42,740 nucleotides of DNA from CAZNLL01 sp964573885 (GTDB lineage: Bacteria; Desulfobacterota; DSM-4660; Desulfatiglandales; Desulfatiglandaceae). The DNA lies in assembly GCA_964573885.1 (NCBI GenBank), contig CAZNLL010000017.1, positions 1 through 42,740 of the forward strand, written 5' to 3'. Within the stretch, counting starts at the first letter, position 1; the number at the start of each line of letters is the position of its first letter. Of the stretch, positions 23,007 to 31,157 are shown one piece after another. The notes beneath the pieces were generated by a model. The model worked only from the letters and a program-made list of their open reading frames with translations. It was not told the origin of the DNA and made no database searches. A program made the translations under genes and the position numbers.

Positions 23007-25607
23007 ATGGAGATGGTGCCTGAACTCAAGGAAATCGTCGGCCCGGAGAATGTCTTCTCTGATCGGGTGGAATGCCTGTGCAACTCACGGGACATGTCTG
23101 TCCATCAAGGTGTCCCTGACGTGGTGGTCTTTGCCCGGACCACCGAACAGGTGTCGGCCATCATGAGACTGGCCCACCGGGAAAAGATCCCTGTCACGGC
23201 GCGTGGCTCCGGGACGAGCGTGACCGGGGCGGTTTTGCCTGTGAGGGGAGGCATCCTGCTGGACCTCCATAACATGAACAAGATCCTTGAGATCAACCGG
23301 AAGGATTTTTACGCCCGGGTGGAGCCCGGCGTCACCTGTATGCCCCTGAATAACGTCCTGGCCAGGGACAACCTCATGTTTCCCCCCAACCCGGGCAGTG
23401 AGGCCATCGCCAGCATTGGAGGCATGGTCTCCACCAATGCGAGCGGGCACAGGGCCGTGAAATACGGCACCACCCGGGATTACATCAAGGGGCTCAAGGT
23501 GGTTTTGGCGGACGGCACCATTATTGAGACGGGGACCACGGCGCCGAAGACCTCGCTGGGCTACGACCTCACCCACCTGTTCACGGCCGCGGAAGGGACC
23601 CTGGGGATCATCACCGAGATCATTTTGAAACTGGAGCCCAAGCCCGATTATGGGGCCCTGGCCCTGGCCATTTTCGGGGACCTCAATAAGGCGGGCGATG
23701 CCGTCACCGAAGTGATCACCTCCGGGATCAAGCTGGCGGGTTGCGAGATCCTGGATCGGTTCAGTCTCAAGGTGGTGGAAGAGGCCCTGGGCCGGGATGT
23801 GAGCCAGATCGAGGCCCTCTTGATCATGGAAGGGGACGGCGCCAAGGAAGTGGTGGTCCGGGACATGAACCGGATCCAGGAGATCTGCTCCAAACATGAT
23901 GTTCAGGAGTTTGACTGGACCGATGATGCGGCCAAACGGGAAGAGATGATGCTGGCCCGGGGACGCCTGGTGCCTACCCTCTCAAGGATCAAGCCTTTCA
24001 ACCGTCTGGTGCCCATTGCCGAAGACCTGGGGGTACCTTCTACCAAAATCCCCGAGACCATCCGGAGGGCCCAGGCCATTTCGGAAAAATACCAGGTCAT
24101 CATTGCCACCTTCGGACATGTGGGGGACGGCAATGTGCACACCACCTTTGTGGCGGATGTGAGGAGCAGGGACGACTGGGACCGCCTCAAACCCGCTGTG
24201 GAGGAACTGGTGGATACGGCCATGGAGATGAAGGGAACCCTGAGTGCGGAGCACGGGACCGGCCTGGCCCGGGCGCCCCATATCGAACGGCAACTGGGGC
24301 CGGCCATGGAGGTGATGCGCAATATCAAGAAAGCCCTTGACCCCTACAACATCCTGAACCCGGGCAAGATGGCCCTTGAGGAACCTTCCGAGGAGGCGGA
24401 CATCTACGACTACTTCGCTTTTAAACCCCTTATCGAACACCCAGAGGAGATGATCTCCCTGGGCGAGGAGGTGGATAACGAGATCCTCGCCTGCATCCAT
24501 TGCGGCTTTTGCCGTCTGGGGTGTCCCACCTTCAGTGTGAGCCAGCGGGAGTCGCGAAACGCCCGGGGCCGGAATGCCTTGGCCTACTACTTTCTGAACG
24601 GATCCGTGGAACCCTCGGCCGACCTGGCGGGGGCCTTTTACTCCTGCACCACCTGTCAGGCCTGCACCTATTTCTGTCCGGCCAGGATCAAGGTGGACGA
24701 GATTGTAGAGGGGGTTCGAAAAAAGCTCTATGAGAGCGGGTATGCTCCGGAGTCCATCCTGGCGGTAAGGGACAATATCCTCAAGACCGGAAATGTGTAC
24801 GCCAGTGCCAAGGCGGACAGGATCGATATCTATCCTCCCGCCCTCAAGGAAAAGGTGAAAGAGGGGACCTTGAAAAAGGAGGCGGAGACCCTCCTTTTCA
24901 TGGGCTGCGTGCCCAGCTACCTGGATATGAAGATGGTGCCCAGCCTGATCAAGCCCCTGGACGCCGCGGGCGTGGATTATACCACCCTGGCCACGGAAGA
25001 GGGGTGCTGCGGATTTCCCCTGTTTCTCATGGGTACGGATGAATTTGAGACCCATGCCCAGAAGGTGATTGAGAGTATCAAGGCCACCGGGGCCCGGGAG
25101 CTGGTCACCCCCTGTGCCGGGTGTTATAAGACCTTCAAGAAACTCTATCCCCGAATAGGCGACCTTGGGGTGGAGGTCTTTCATTCGGTTCACTATCTGG
25201 AAAAGCTCATCAAAGAGGGAAAATTAACCCTTAAGGGCGACCTGGGCAAGAAGGTGACTTACCACGATCCCTGTGACCTGGGCAGGACCTTTCAGGTCTT
25301 TGAAGAGCCCAGGAATATCCTAAAGGCCGTTCCGGGACTTGAATTTGTGGAAATGGCCAGAAACCGGCTCCAGGCCCGTTGTTGCGGCGGGGGCGGGGGC
25401 GTGGTGGCCTACAACCCGGAAATGGCCGTGGAGATGGCTGCGGAACGGGTGCGTGACGCCCTGGCCGTGGGGGCCGAAATCATTGTCTCCGGGTGTGCCG
25501 CCTGCAAGGACAACCTGAGAAAGGGGGCCAAGGCCATACCCAAGCAGGAGCGGGGAAAGATCAAGGTCATGGATATCACAGAGGCCGTGGCCAAGGCCAT
25601 GGAGTAG
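23007..25607 (+). CDS. Fused FAD-linked oxidase / Fe-S (GlcD-GlcF-like) 2-hydroxyacid dehydrogenase
   Basis: An 866-residue fusion of two units normally found as separate subunits. Residues 1-460 form a VAO-type FAD domain of the GlcD/D-lactate dehydrogenase kind: VPVTARGSGTSVTGAVLPVRG for FAD pyrophosphate, GGMVSTNASGHRAVKYGTTRDY, AAEGTLGIITEI, then FGHVGDGNVHT and LSAEHGTGLAR. From residue 496 there are two 4Fe-4S motifs (CIHCGFCRLGCPTF and CTTCQACTYFCP) and two CCG domains of the heterodisulfide-reductase type (GCCGFP...CAGC and DPCDLGR...CCGGGGG...GCAAC). It probably oxidises a D-2-hydroxyacid in the cytoplasm, passing electrons to a membrane or ferredoxin/ETF partner. I chose ATG 23007 because CAGGAGGT lies 6 nt upstream. 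It precedes the dehydratase operon by about 330 bp; the substrate could be lactate, glycolate or 2-hydroxyglutarate. Confidence 0.88.
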   Translation: MEMVPELKEIVGPENVFSDRVECLCNSRDMSVHQGVPDVVVFARTTEQVSAIMRLAHREKIPVTARGSGTSVTGAVLPVRGGILLDLHNMNKILEINRKDFYARVEPGVTCMPLNNVLARDNLMFPPNPGSEAIASIGGMVSTNASGHRAVKYGTTRDYIKGLKVVLADGTIIETGTTAPKTSLGYDLTHLFTAAEGTLGIITEIILKLEPKPDYGALALAIFGDLNKAGDAVTEVITSGIKLAGCEILDRFSLKVVEEALGRDVSQIEALLIMEGDGAKEVVVRDMNRIQEICSKHDVQEFDWTDDAAKREEMMLARGRLVPTLSRIKPFNRLVPIAEDLGVPSTKIPETIRRAQAISEKYQVIIATFGHVGDGNVHTTFVADVRSRDDWDRLKPAVEELVDTAMEMKGTLSAEHGTGLARAPHIERQLGPAMEVMRNIKKALDPYNILNPGKMALEEPSEEADIYDYFAFKPLIEHPEEMISLGEEVDNEILACIHCGFCRLGCPTFSVSQRESRNARGRNALAYYFLNGSVEPSADLAGAFYSCTTCQACTYFCPARIKVDEIVEGVRKKLYESGYAPESILAVRDNILKTGNVYASAKADRIDIYPPALKEKVKEGTLKKEAETLLFMGCVPSYLDMKMVPSLIKPLDAAGVDYTTLATEEGCCGFPLFLMGTDEFETHAQKVIESIKATGARELVTPCAGCYKTFKKLYPRIGDLGVEVFHSVHYLEKLIKEGKLTLKGDLGKKVTYHDPCDLGRTFQVFEEPRNILKAVPGLEFVEMARNRLQARCCGGGGGVVAYNPEMAVEMAAERVRDALAVGAEIIVSGCAACKDNLRKGAKAIPKQERGKIKVMDITEAVAKAME

Positions 25608-25870
25608 GATCGTTAGGATCGTTAGGAACGTTAGTTTCGTCATTTTCGTTTATCTCGTTTGTCTCGTTGTTTTTTGAAACCGCCCGTTCGCGATGCTTGG
25701 GGCTTCGCTCTTTGAGCTACGACCCCACACGGCCCGGCGGAAACGCTCCATGTATTTCCTGGTAATCTAGCGAATCCGCAGGATGAGCGGGCGGTTTGAG
25801 TTTTGGCGCTTGCGCCACTGGAACCCTAGAATCCTTGAATCCTAGAACCCTAAGATCCTTGAATCCTCAA
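25608..25870. repeat. Intergenic mosaic repeat, copy 3, with inverted-repeat core 25677-25797
   Basis: Starts at the dehydrogenase stop codon with a tandem (at)cgttagga tract that grades into 'ttcgtttatctcgtttgtctcg' (25608-25670). A core follows, bounded by perfect 10-bp inverted repeats AAACCGCCCG (25677-25686) and CGGGCGGTTT (25788-25797). Then come a small palindrome (tggcgcttgcgcca, 25804-25817) and a tandem 'ccttgaatcctagaa' tract (25819-25868). Inside the core, 'gttcgcg.tgct' and 'cgcaggatgagcggg' are shared with copies 4 and 5. No open reading frame of note. Confidence 0.85.
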
Positions 25871-25934
25871 ACCCCTCATGTAAGATATGAGATCTGGGCA
25901 GGGGTCGCACATCACTTCTCGGGCGGAGGCGTTT

Positions 25935-27179
25935 ATGGCGCAGGAAAAGCAAGAGTCATCAAGAAGAAAAATTGCAGCGGCCAAGGTCTGTAAAAAGATC
26001 ATGGCCGATCATTTTTATGAGCTCGACGAGGCCGCACGGACCGGCTCAAAGAAAGTGGCCTGGTGTACCAGTGTGGGCCCGGCCGAGCTTTTGAGGGGAA
26101 TGGGCTTTCTGGTCTACTACCCTGAAAACCACGGGGCCATGTTGGGGGCCACCCGGATGGCCTCGGAACTCATCCCCTATGCCAACGCCCTGGGGTACTC
26201 CCCGGATATCTGCTCTTATCTGACCAGCGATGTGGGTTCTTATGTACAGGGGAGGACCCCCCTTACCAAGGCCTATAACATCGATTCCGTGCCCAAGCCC
26301 GACGTGCTCGTCTTTAACACCAACCAGTGCAGGGATGTGCAGGACTGGTTTGCCTGGTATTCCCGGGAACTCAATGTCCCCATCGTGGGGGTGCACACCC
26401 ACCGGGATATCGGCGAGATCCATCCCTACCAGATCACGGATATCGCCAATCAGATCAGGGACCTGGTCCCGGAACTGGAAGCGGTGAGCGGCGAAAAATT
26501 CGATATGGACCGCTTCAAGGAGGCGGTCGCCCTGTCCAAGCGCTGTTCAGAGCTCTGGAGGGCGTGCCTTGAGTCGGCCGCCGCCGTGCCTTCTCCCTGG
26601 ACCTTCTTTGACGCCACCATCCACATGGGGCCCGCCGTGGTATCCCGGGGCACCCAGGAGGCCGTTGATTACTATGAACTGCTCCTGGCGGAACTCAAGG
26701 AGAGGGTGAAAGACAAGATCGCCGCCGTGGAAGGGGAAAGGCACCGCCTGTACTGGGAAGGCATGCCTATCTGGGGCAAGCTCAGGGCCCTTTCAGAGCA
26801 GTTTTCCTCCCTCAAGACCTGTATCGTGGCCTCCACCTATTGCAACAGCTGGATATTTGATCAACTGGACCCGGAGGAGCCCTTTGAGAGTATGGGGGTG
26901 GCCTATACGGAACTCTTCATCGTAAGAAACGAACCCTATAAAGAGCAATACATCAAGGAGTGCTGCGATCTTTTCAAGGTGAACGGTCTCCTCTTTCATG
27001 ATGCCAAGACCTGTCCCAATAATTCCAACAACCGCTACGGCATGCCGGAGAGGCTGAGTAAAAGGCTGGGAATCCCCGTCCTCACCATCAACGGCGACCT
27101 GAACGACCTCCGTTGCTATTCCGAGGAACAGGCAAAGACCAACATCGAGGCCTTTATCGAGCAACTGGAAGAGGGTTAG
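25935..27179 (+). CDS. 2-hydroxyacyl-CoA dehydratase / benzoyl-CoA reductase-type D-component (HgdB/BcrB-like), single subunit
   Basis: A 414-residue Fe-S protein of the family that includes HgdB, FldC, BcrB and double-cubane-cluster proteins, in which an activator-supplied low-potential electron drives dehydration or reduction. Candidate cluster ligands are Cys44 (VAWCTSVGPAELLRGMG), Cys93 (PDICSYLTSDVG), Cys132 (TNQCRDVQDW) and Cys360 (AKTCPNNSNNRYG); further cysteines sit at 296, 303, 343 and 344. RLYWEGMPIWGKLR in the middle resembles the BcrB/HgdB-type 'WEG-P-W' element. I chose ATG 25935 because GCGGAGG precedes it by 5 nt. The activator gene follows 11 bp later. Characterised dehydratases and class I benzoyl-CoA reductases use two different D-subunits, but only one is encoded here. 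The protein may therefore be homodimeric, as in double-cubane proteins, or may pair with a subunit encoded elsewhere. Confidence 0.85.
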   Translation: MAQEKQESSRRKIAAAKVCKKIMADHFYELDEAARTGSKKVAWCTSVGPAELLRGMGFLVYYPENHGAMLGATRMASELIPYANALGYSPDICSYLTSDVGSYVQGRTPLTKAYNIDSVPKPDVLVFNTNQCRDVQDWFAWYSRELNVPIVGVHTHRDIGEIHPYQITDIANQIRDLVPELEAVSGEKFDMDRFKEAVALSKRCSELWRACLESAAAVPSPWTFFDATIHMGPAVVSRGTQEAVDYYELLLAELKERVKDKIAAVEGERHRLYWEGMPIWGKLRALSEQFSSLKTCIVASTYCNSWIFDQLDPEEPFESMGVAYTELFIVRNEPYKEQYIKECCDLFKVNGLLFHDAKTCPNNSNNRYGMPERLSKRLGIPVLTINGDLNDLRCYSEEQAKTNIEAFIEQLEEG

Positions 27180-27190
27180 GAGAGAGGGGC

Positions 27191-27982
27191 ATGAAGGGCA
27201 GGGGGGCACCGATGTTCGTGGGGGTGGACGTGGGGGCCTCCCATACCAAGGTGGCCCTGTTCGACCGGGAAAAGGGACTGGTGGGCCACGCCGTTCGAAA
27301 ATCAGGGACGGATTTTGAAGAGACCGCTCAATGGTGCCTTCAATCCTCTTTGGCCATGGCCGGGGCCTCTCAAGAAGAGGTGGCCTTTTCCCTTTCTACG
27401 GGGTATGGAAGAAAAAACGTGCCCTTCAGCAACGATACCAAGACGGAGATTGCATGCCATTCCAAGGGGTGTTACTACTATTACCCCATGGCCATGACCA
27501 TCGTGGACATCGGGGGCCAGGACAATAAGATCATCAAGGTGGATGACCAGGGGAGACGGCTCAGCTTCAAGATGAACCGGAAGTGCGCCGCAGGAACAGG
27601 GGCCTTTCTGGAGGAGATGTCTCTGCGTCTGGATATCCCCCTGGAAGACATGGACCGCCTGGCGCGGGCCTCCGAAGAAATGGTGGAGCTGGGGAGCTAC
27701 TGCACGGTCTTTTCGGCCACAGAGGTGCTGGAGAAGATCAGGCAGGGGAAAAAGGTCCCGGATATTGTGAAAGGCCTTTTTTATTCGGTCATCAAGAGAA
27801 TCCTGGAGATGGACTCCCTGACCGAGAAGGTGGTGATGACAGGGGGTGTGGTGGCCCATAATCCCTATCTGGTTAATATGGTTAAGGAGATTACGGGGAG
27901 AGAGGTCCTGGTCCCGGAGCATCCCCAGTTGACCGGTGCCTTGGGGGCGGCCCTTTTTGCCATGCAGGAGGCGGGCGCCTGA
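27191..27982 (+). CDS. ATP-dependent activator of 2-hydroxyacyl-CoA dehydratase (HgdC/BcrA-D family)
   Basis: A 263-residue ASKHA-fold ATPase that, as a homodimer holding one 4Fe-4S cluster, uses ATP hydrolysis to fire a low-potential electron into its partner. Visible features are the phosphate-1 loop GVDVGASHTKVAL (residues 11-23), the phosphate-2 loop TIVDIGGQDNKII (about 103-115), cluster ligands Cys132 (MNRKCAAGTGAFLEEM) and Cys171 (GSYCTVFSATEV), and the adenosine loop VVMTGGVVAHN. The length matches HgdC (about 260). ATG 27191 lies behind GGAGAGAGGGG; ATG 27212 is an alternative start seven codons later. The gene lies between the D-component and an acyl-CoA ligase, evidently in one operon. 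Only one activator type is present, unlike the BcrA/BcrD pair of benzoyl-CoA reductase. Confidence 0.93.
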   Translation: MKGRGAPMFVGVDVGASHTKVALFDREKGLVGHAVRKSGTDFEETAQWCLQSSLAMAGASQEEVAFSLSTGYGRKNVPFSNDTKTEIACHSKGCYYYYPMAMTIVDIGGQDNKIIKVDDQGRRLSFKMNRKCAAGTGAFLEEMSLRLDIPLEDMDRLARASEEMVELGSYCTVFSATEVLEKIRQGKKVPDIVKGLFYSVIKRILEMDSLTEKVVMTGGVVAHNPYLVNMVKEITGREVLVPEHPQLTGALGAALFAMQEAGA

Positions 27983-28035
27983 GGACAGGGGAAAAGGGCT
28001 GGGTCAATTTGATTTCCTAGAGGGAGGAAGAAGCG

Positions 28036-29616
28036 ATGTTGCAAAGCAAGTGGACACAGGTGGGCACGGTATTAAAGATGAATGCCATCAATGTACCCGA
28101 TAAGCTGGGATGGCAGGACAAGAACCAGGAGTTTACCTTTAAGGAATGGAATGAGCGGTCCTGTCGACTGGCGAACGGCTTAAAGGACTTGGGCGTGGGG
28201 CACCAGGAGAGGTTTGCCGTTATCGCCTTCAACCGGGGAGAATGGATGGACATCTATGCGGCCTGCGCAAAGGGGGGGCAGATCGTGGTGCCGGTCATGT
28301 TCAGGCTCGCCGGGCCGGACATTGAGTACATCGTCAACCACTCGGAGTGTAAGGCCTTTATCGTGGAGGCCCCCTTTGTGGAACTCATTGACAGCATCAG
28401 GGACAAACTCCCCGTACCCGAGGATGCCTATGTCTACCTGGGGGACGGTCCGGCGCCCAAAGGGTATGTAGGGTATGAGGAGTGGCTGGGCAAGTCCTCC
28501 CCCTCGGAGCCGGAAGAGGTGGTGGATGCGGCGGACATCTGGACCATTATGTATACCTCGGGGACCACGGGACGGCCCAAAGGGGTGGTCAGGACCCATG
28601 AAGCCAATATGGCCCAGTACTACCTCAACGACATCAATATGGGGGTCCGTTCTACGGACAAGGTCATGCTGGTCATGCCCATGTGCCATATCAATTCCAT
28701 CTTTTACTCTTTCCCCTATACCCTGATTACGGCCCCTGTATTTGTGTACAACATGGTCAGTTTTGATCCCGAGGACCTTTTGAGGACCATCGTCAAATAC
28801 AGGATCACCTTCACCTCCCTGGTGCCGACCCATTACATCATGATGCTGGCCCTTCCCGAGGAACTGAAGCAAGCAATGGATGTGTCCTGCATCCGGCAAC
28901 TGTTGATCTCATCCGCTCCGGCCAGGAAGGACCTGAAACTGGCCATCATGGACTATTTTAAAAACGCCGAGCTGTGGGAGGCCTACGGAAGCACCGAAGG
29001 AGGGCTGGTCACCCTGTTGAGGCCCGAGGACCAGTTTAAGAAGCTGGGATCCATCGGCAAGGAGATTTACGGGACGGACAGGATCAGGATCCTGGACGAG
29101 ACCCGCAACGAGGTCCCTGACGGGGAGGTGGGGGAACTCTTCTACCGGACCCCCATGCTCTTCAAGGAATACTGGAAAGAGCCGGAAAAGACCAAGGAGG
29201 CCTTTGACGGCGAGTGGTCTTCCGCCGGGGACATGGTGAGACGGGACGAAGACGGCTATTATACCCTGGTGGACAGAAAGGCCAACATGATCATCACCGG
29301 GGGTGAAAACGTGTACCCCTCGGAGGTGGAAAATGCGGTGGGGAGCCACGAAGCGGTCAAGGATGTGGCCGTGATCGGGGTGCCTGACGATAAATGGGGC
29401 GAGGCGATCAAGGCCGTGGTGGTCCTTCACGAGGGCTACGAGGCGAGCGACGAGATGGGCAAGGAGATTATGGACTTCTGCCGAGGCAAGGTGGCCGGAT
29501 TCAAGCGGCCCAAGACCGTGGATTTTGTGAGCGATGAAGAGATGCCCAGGACCCCTACGGGGAAGATCCTTCATCGTCTTCTCAGGGAGCGGTACGGCAA
29601 GTGGAGTGATCATTAA
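28036..29616 (+). CDS. AMP-forming acyl-CoA ligase of the dehydratase operon
   Basis: A 526-residue ANL-superfamily ligase activating a carboxylic acid with ATP and CoA. Visible motifs are the P-loop YTSGTTGRPKGVVRTHE, MPMCHINSIFYSF, the A5 motif EAYGSTEGG, SAGDMVRRDEDGYYTLVDRKANMIITGGENVYPSEVE (A7-A8) and the A10 lysine in PRTPTGKILHRLL. The closest general resemblance is to long-chain or aromatic acid ligases (FadD/CaiC-like). Operon position, 53 bp after the activator and 65 bp before the thiolase, suggests it makes the CoA thioester on which the dehydratase-type enzyme and thiolase act. GAGGGAGGAAG lies about 6-16 nt upstream of ATG 28036. The substrate acid cannot be named from sequence. 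Confidence 0.9.
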   Translation: MLQSKWTQVGTVLKMNAINVPDKLGWQDKNQEFTFKEWNERSCRLANGLKDLGVGHQERFAVIAFNRGEWMDIYAACAKGGQIVVPVMFRLAGPDIEYIVNHSECKAFIVEAPFVELIDSIRDKLPVPEDAYVYLGDGPAPKGYVGYEEWLGKSSPSEPEEVVDAADIWTIMYTSGTTGRPKGVVRTHEANMAQYYLNDINMGVRSTDKVMLVMPMCHINSIFYSFPYTLITAPVFVYNMVSFDPEDLLRTIVKYRITFTSLVPTHYIMMLALPEELKQAMDVSCIRQLLISSAPARKDLKLAIMDYFKNAELWEAYGSTEGGLVTLLRPEDQFKKLGSIGKEIYGTDRIRILDETRNEVPDGEVGELFYRTPMLFKEYWKEPEKTKEAFDGEWSSAGDMVRRDEDGYYTLVDRKANMIITGGENVYPSEVENAVGSHEAVKDVAVIGVPDDKWGEAIKAVVVLHEGYEASDEMGKEIMDFCRGKVAGFKRPKTVDFVSDEEMPRTPTGKILHRLLRERYGKWSDH

Positions 29617-29681
29617 GGGCTCCGCCCCAGGAGGGAACGGGCCACTAACCCCTAAATTGATATCACCGGAGGAGAAAGCGT

Positions 29682-30887
29682 ATGTTGAAAAAGGCATTCA
29701 TACCGTACAAGGGCTATTACTCAACCCCCTTTTGCCGGTGGCAGGGCAGCATGGCCACTGAGAATTCCATTGTCCTGGCGGCCAACACCTCCAAGAGATG
29801 GCTTGCCGAGAAGAACTGGGATCCAAAGATGTTCGAGTACTTCATTTTGGGGATCACCATCAGCCAGATCCACCAGTTTTATGCCGGCCCCTGGGCCGGC
29901 GCCCTCATGGGGGCGGGAGAGATCCCGGCTCTCACCTTGAGCCAGGCCTGCACCACCTCAACCACCTGTATCTACCAGGCGGCATTGGGCATAGAGACAG
30001 GCCTCTACGGCAATTGTTACACCCTCATGACCGACCGGTGTTCCAACGGTCCCCACACGGTATGGCCGAATCCCCTGGGGCCGGGGGGAGAGGTGATCTC
30101 CGAGAACTGGCTCATGGACAATTTCAACAGCGATCCCAATGTGGGGCTGAAGATGGTGGAGACCGCGGAAAACGTGGCCAAGGATGCGGGCTTTACCAAG
30201 GAACAATGCGACGACCTGACCCTGAGAAGATACGAGCAATACCAGATGGCCGTGGCCGATGATCGGGCCTTTCAAAATCGGTATATGTTTCCCGCGGAGG
30301 TGAAGCTCTCCAGGAAAAAGATCCTTTCGGTGGAAGAGGATGAAGGCATCACCCCCACCACCAAAGAAGGCCTTGCCGGCCTCAAGCCGGTGGTGCCGGG
30401 GGGCGTGGTTTCCTTTGGGGCCCAGACCCACCCTGCCGACGGAAACTGTGCCCTGGTGGTCACCACCGAAGAAAAGGCCAGGGAGTTGAGCGCCGATCCC
30501 GCCGTACCTATCCAGGTGATCTCCTATGGGTTTTCCAGGGCCAAGAGGGGATACATGGCCATGGCCCCGGTACCGGCGGCCAGGATGGCCCTTGACCGGG
30601 CCGGGCTCAAGGTGGAGGATGTCAAGGTCCTCAAGACCCATAATCCCTTTATTGTCAATGATCTTTATATGGCCAAGGAGATGGGCATAGACGCCTACGG
30701 CACGGACGCCCTGGGGTTTAACAACTATGGGAGTTCCCTGGTCTACGGTCACCCCCAGGGGCCTACCGCCGGCCGGATCATCATCGAGGGCATTGAAGAG
30801 ACCGCCCTTAAGGGGGGCGGCTACTTCCTCTGGGCCGGCTGTGCAGCCGGGGATACGGGGGCAGGCATCATCTTCAAGATCGGTTAA
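29682..30887 (+). CDS. Thiolase (acyl-CoA acetyltransferase family), divergent
   Basis: A 401-residue thiolase-fold enzyme, expected to cleave or form a 3-oxoacyl-CoA. Catalytic positions are visible: nucleophile Cys90 in LSQACTTSTTCI, His320 in LKTHNPFIVND (where canonical thiolases have NEAF and SCP2-type have HD-x-F), His357 in YGHPQGPTAGR, and general-base Cys387 in WAGCAAGDTGAGI. The N-terminus (AFIPYKGYYSTPFCRWQGSM) replaces the usual R-T-P-x-G block and suggests a specialised substrate. GGAGGAG precedes ATG 29682. It is the last gene of the dehydratase operon and is followed by a strong terminator. It has no adjacent DUF35 partner of the kind found with some SCP2-like thiolases. Confidence 0.88.
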   Translation: MLKKAFIPYKGYYSTPFCRWQGSMATENSIVLAANTSKRWLAEKNWDPKMFEYFILGITISQIHQFYAGPWAGALMGAGEIPALTLSQACTTSTTCIYQAALGIETGLYGNCYTLMTDRCSNGPHTVWPNPLGPGGEVISENWLMDNFNSDPNVGLKMVETAENVAKDAGFTKEQCDDLTLRRYEQYQMAVADDRAFQNRYMFPAEVKLSRKKILSVEEDEGITPTTKEGLAGLKPVVPGGVVSFGAQTHPADGNCALVVTTEEKARELSADPAVPIQVISYGFSRAKRGYMAMAPVPAARMALDRAGLKVEDVKVLKTHNPFIVNDLYMAKEMGIDAYGTDALGFNNYGSSLVYGHPQGPTAGRIIIEGIEETALKGGGYFLWAGCAAGDTGAGIIFKIG

Positions 30888-30921
30888 GAAGGCCTCCTCA
30901 CAAACCCACGGACCAACAGTG

Positions 30922-30960
30922 AAAAGGACCCTTTCGCGAGACACGCAAGGGTCCTTTTTT
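30922..30960 (+). terminator. Intrinsic terminator after the thiolase operon
   Basis: A 12-bp perfect stem (AAAAGGACCCTT / AAGGGTCCTTTT) with a 13-nt loop ends in a run of six T. It lies 35 bp after the thiolase stop. Confidence 0.9.
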
Positions 30961-31157
30961 AAGGCGTTGACGGAGGGCGTTCATTATCATATCGTACCCC
31001 TGCAAGATCGGCCTCTGCATGAGGAACCCTTAAAAAGCCCTCCTTTGTTGCCGGGTTGTTCGGCCCGGCCATTCGTGACCATACAGAGTGGGGTCGCATC
31101 CAAGAAAGAAACCACGATACCCGTTAGGTCGGCTGGGCGGATGTTTAGAGATAACAT

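Noticed and set aside
25935..27982. Calling the dehydratase/activator pair a benzoyl-CoA reductase
   Set aside because: Class I benzoyl-CoA reductase needs BcrB, BcrC, BcrA and BcrD; only one D-component and one activator are present, so the narrower name is not supported.
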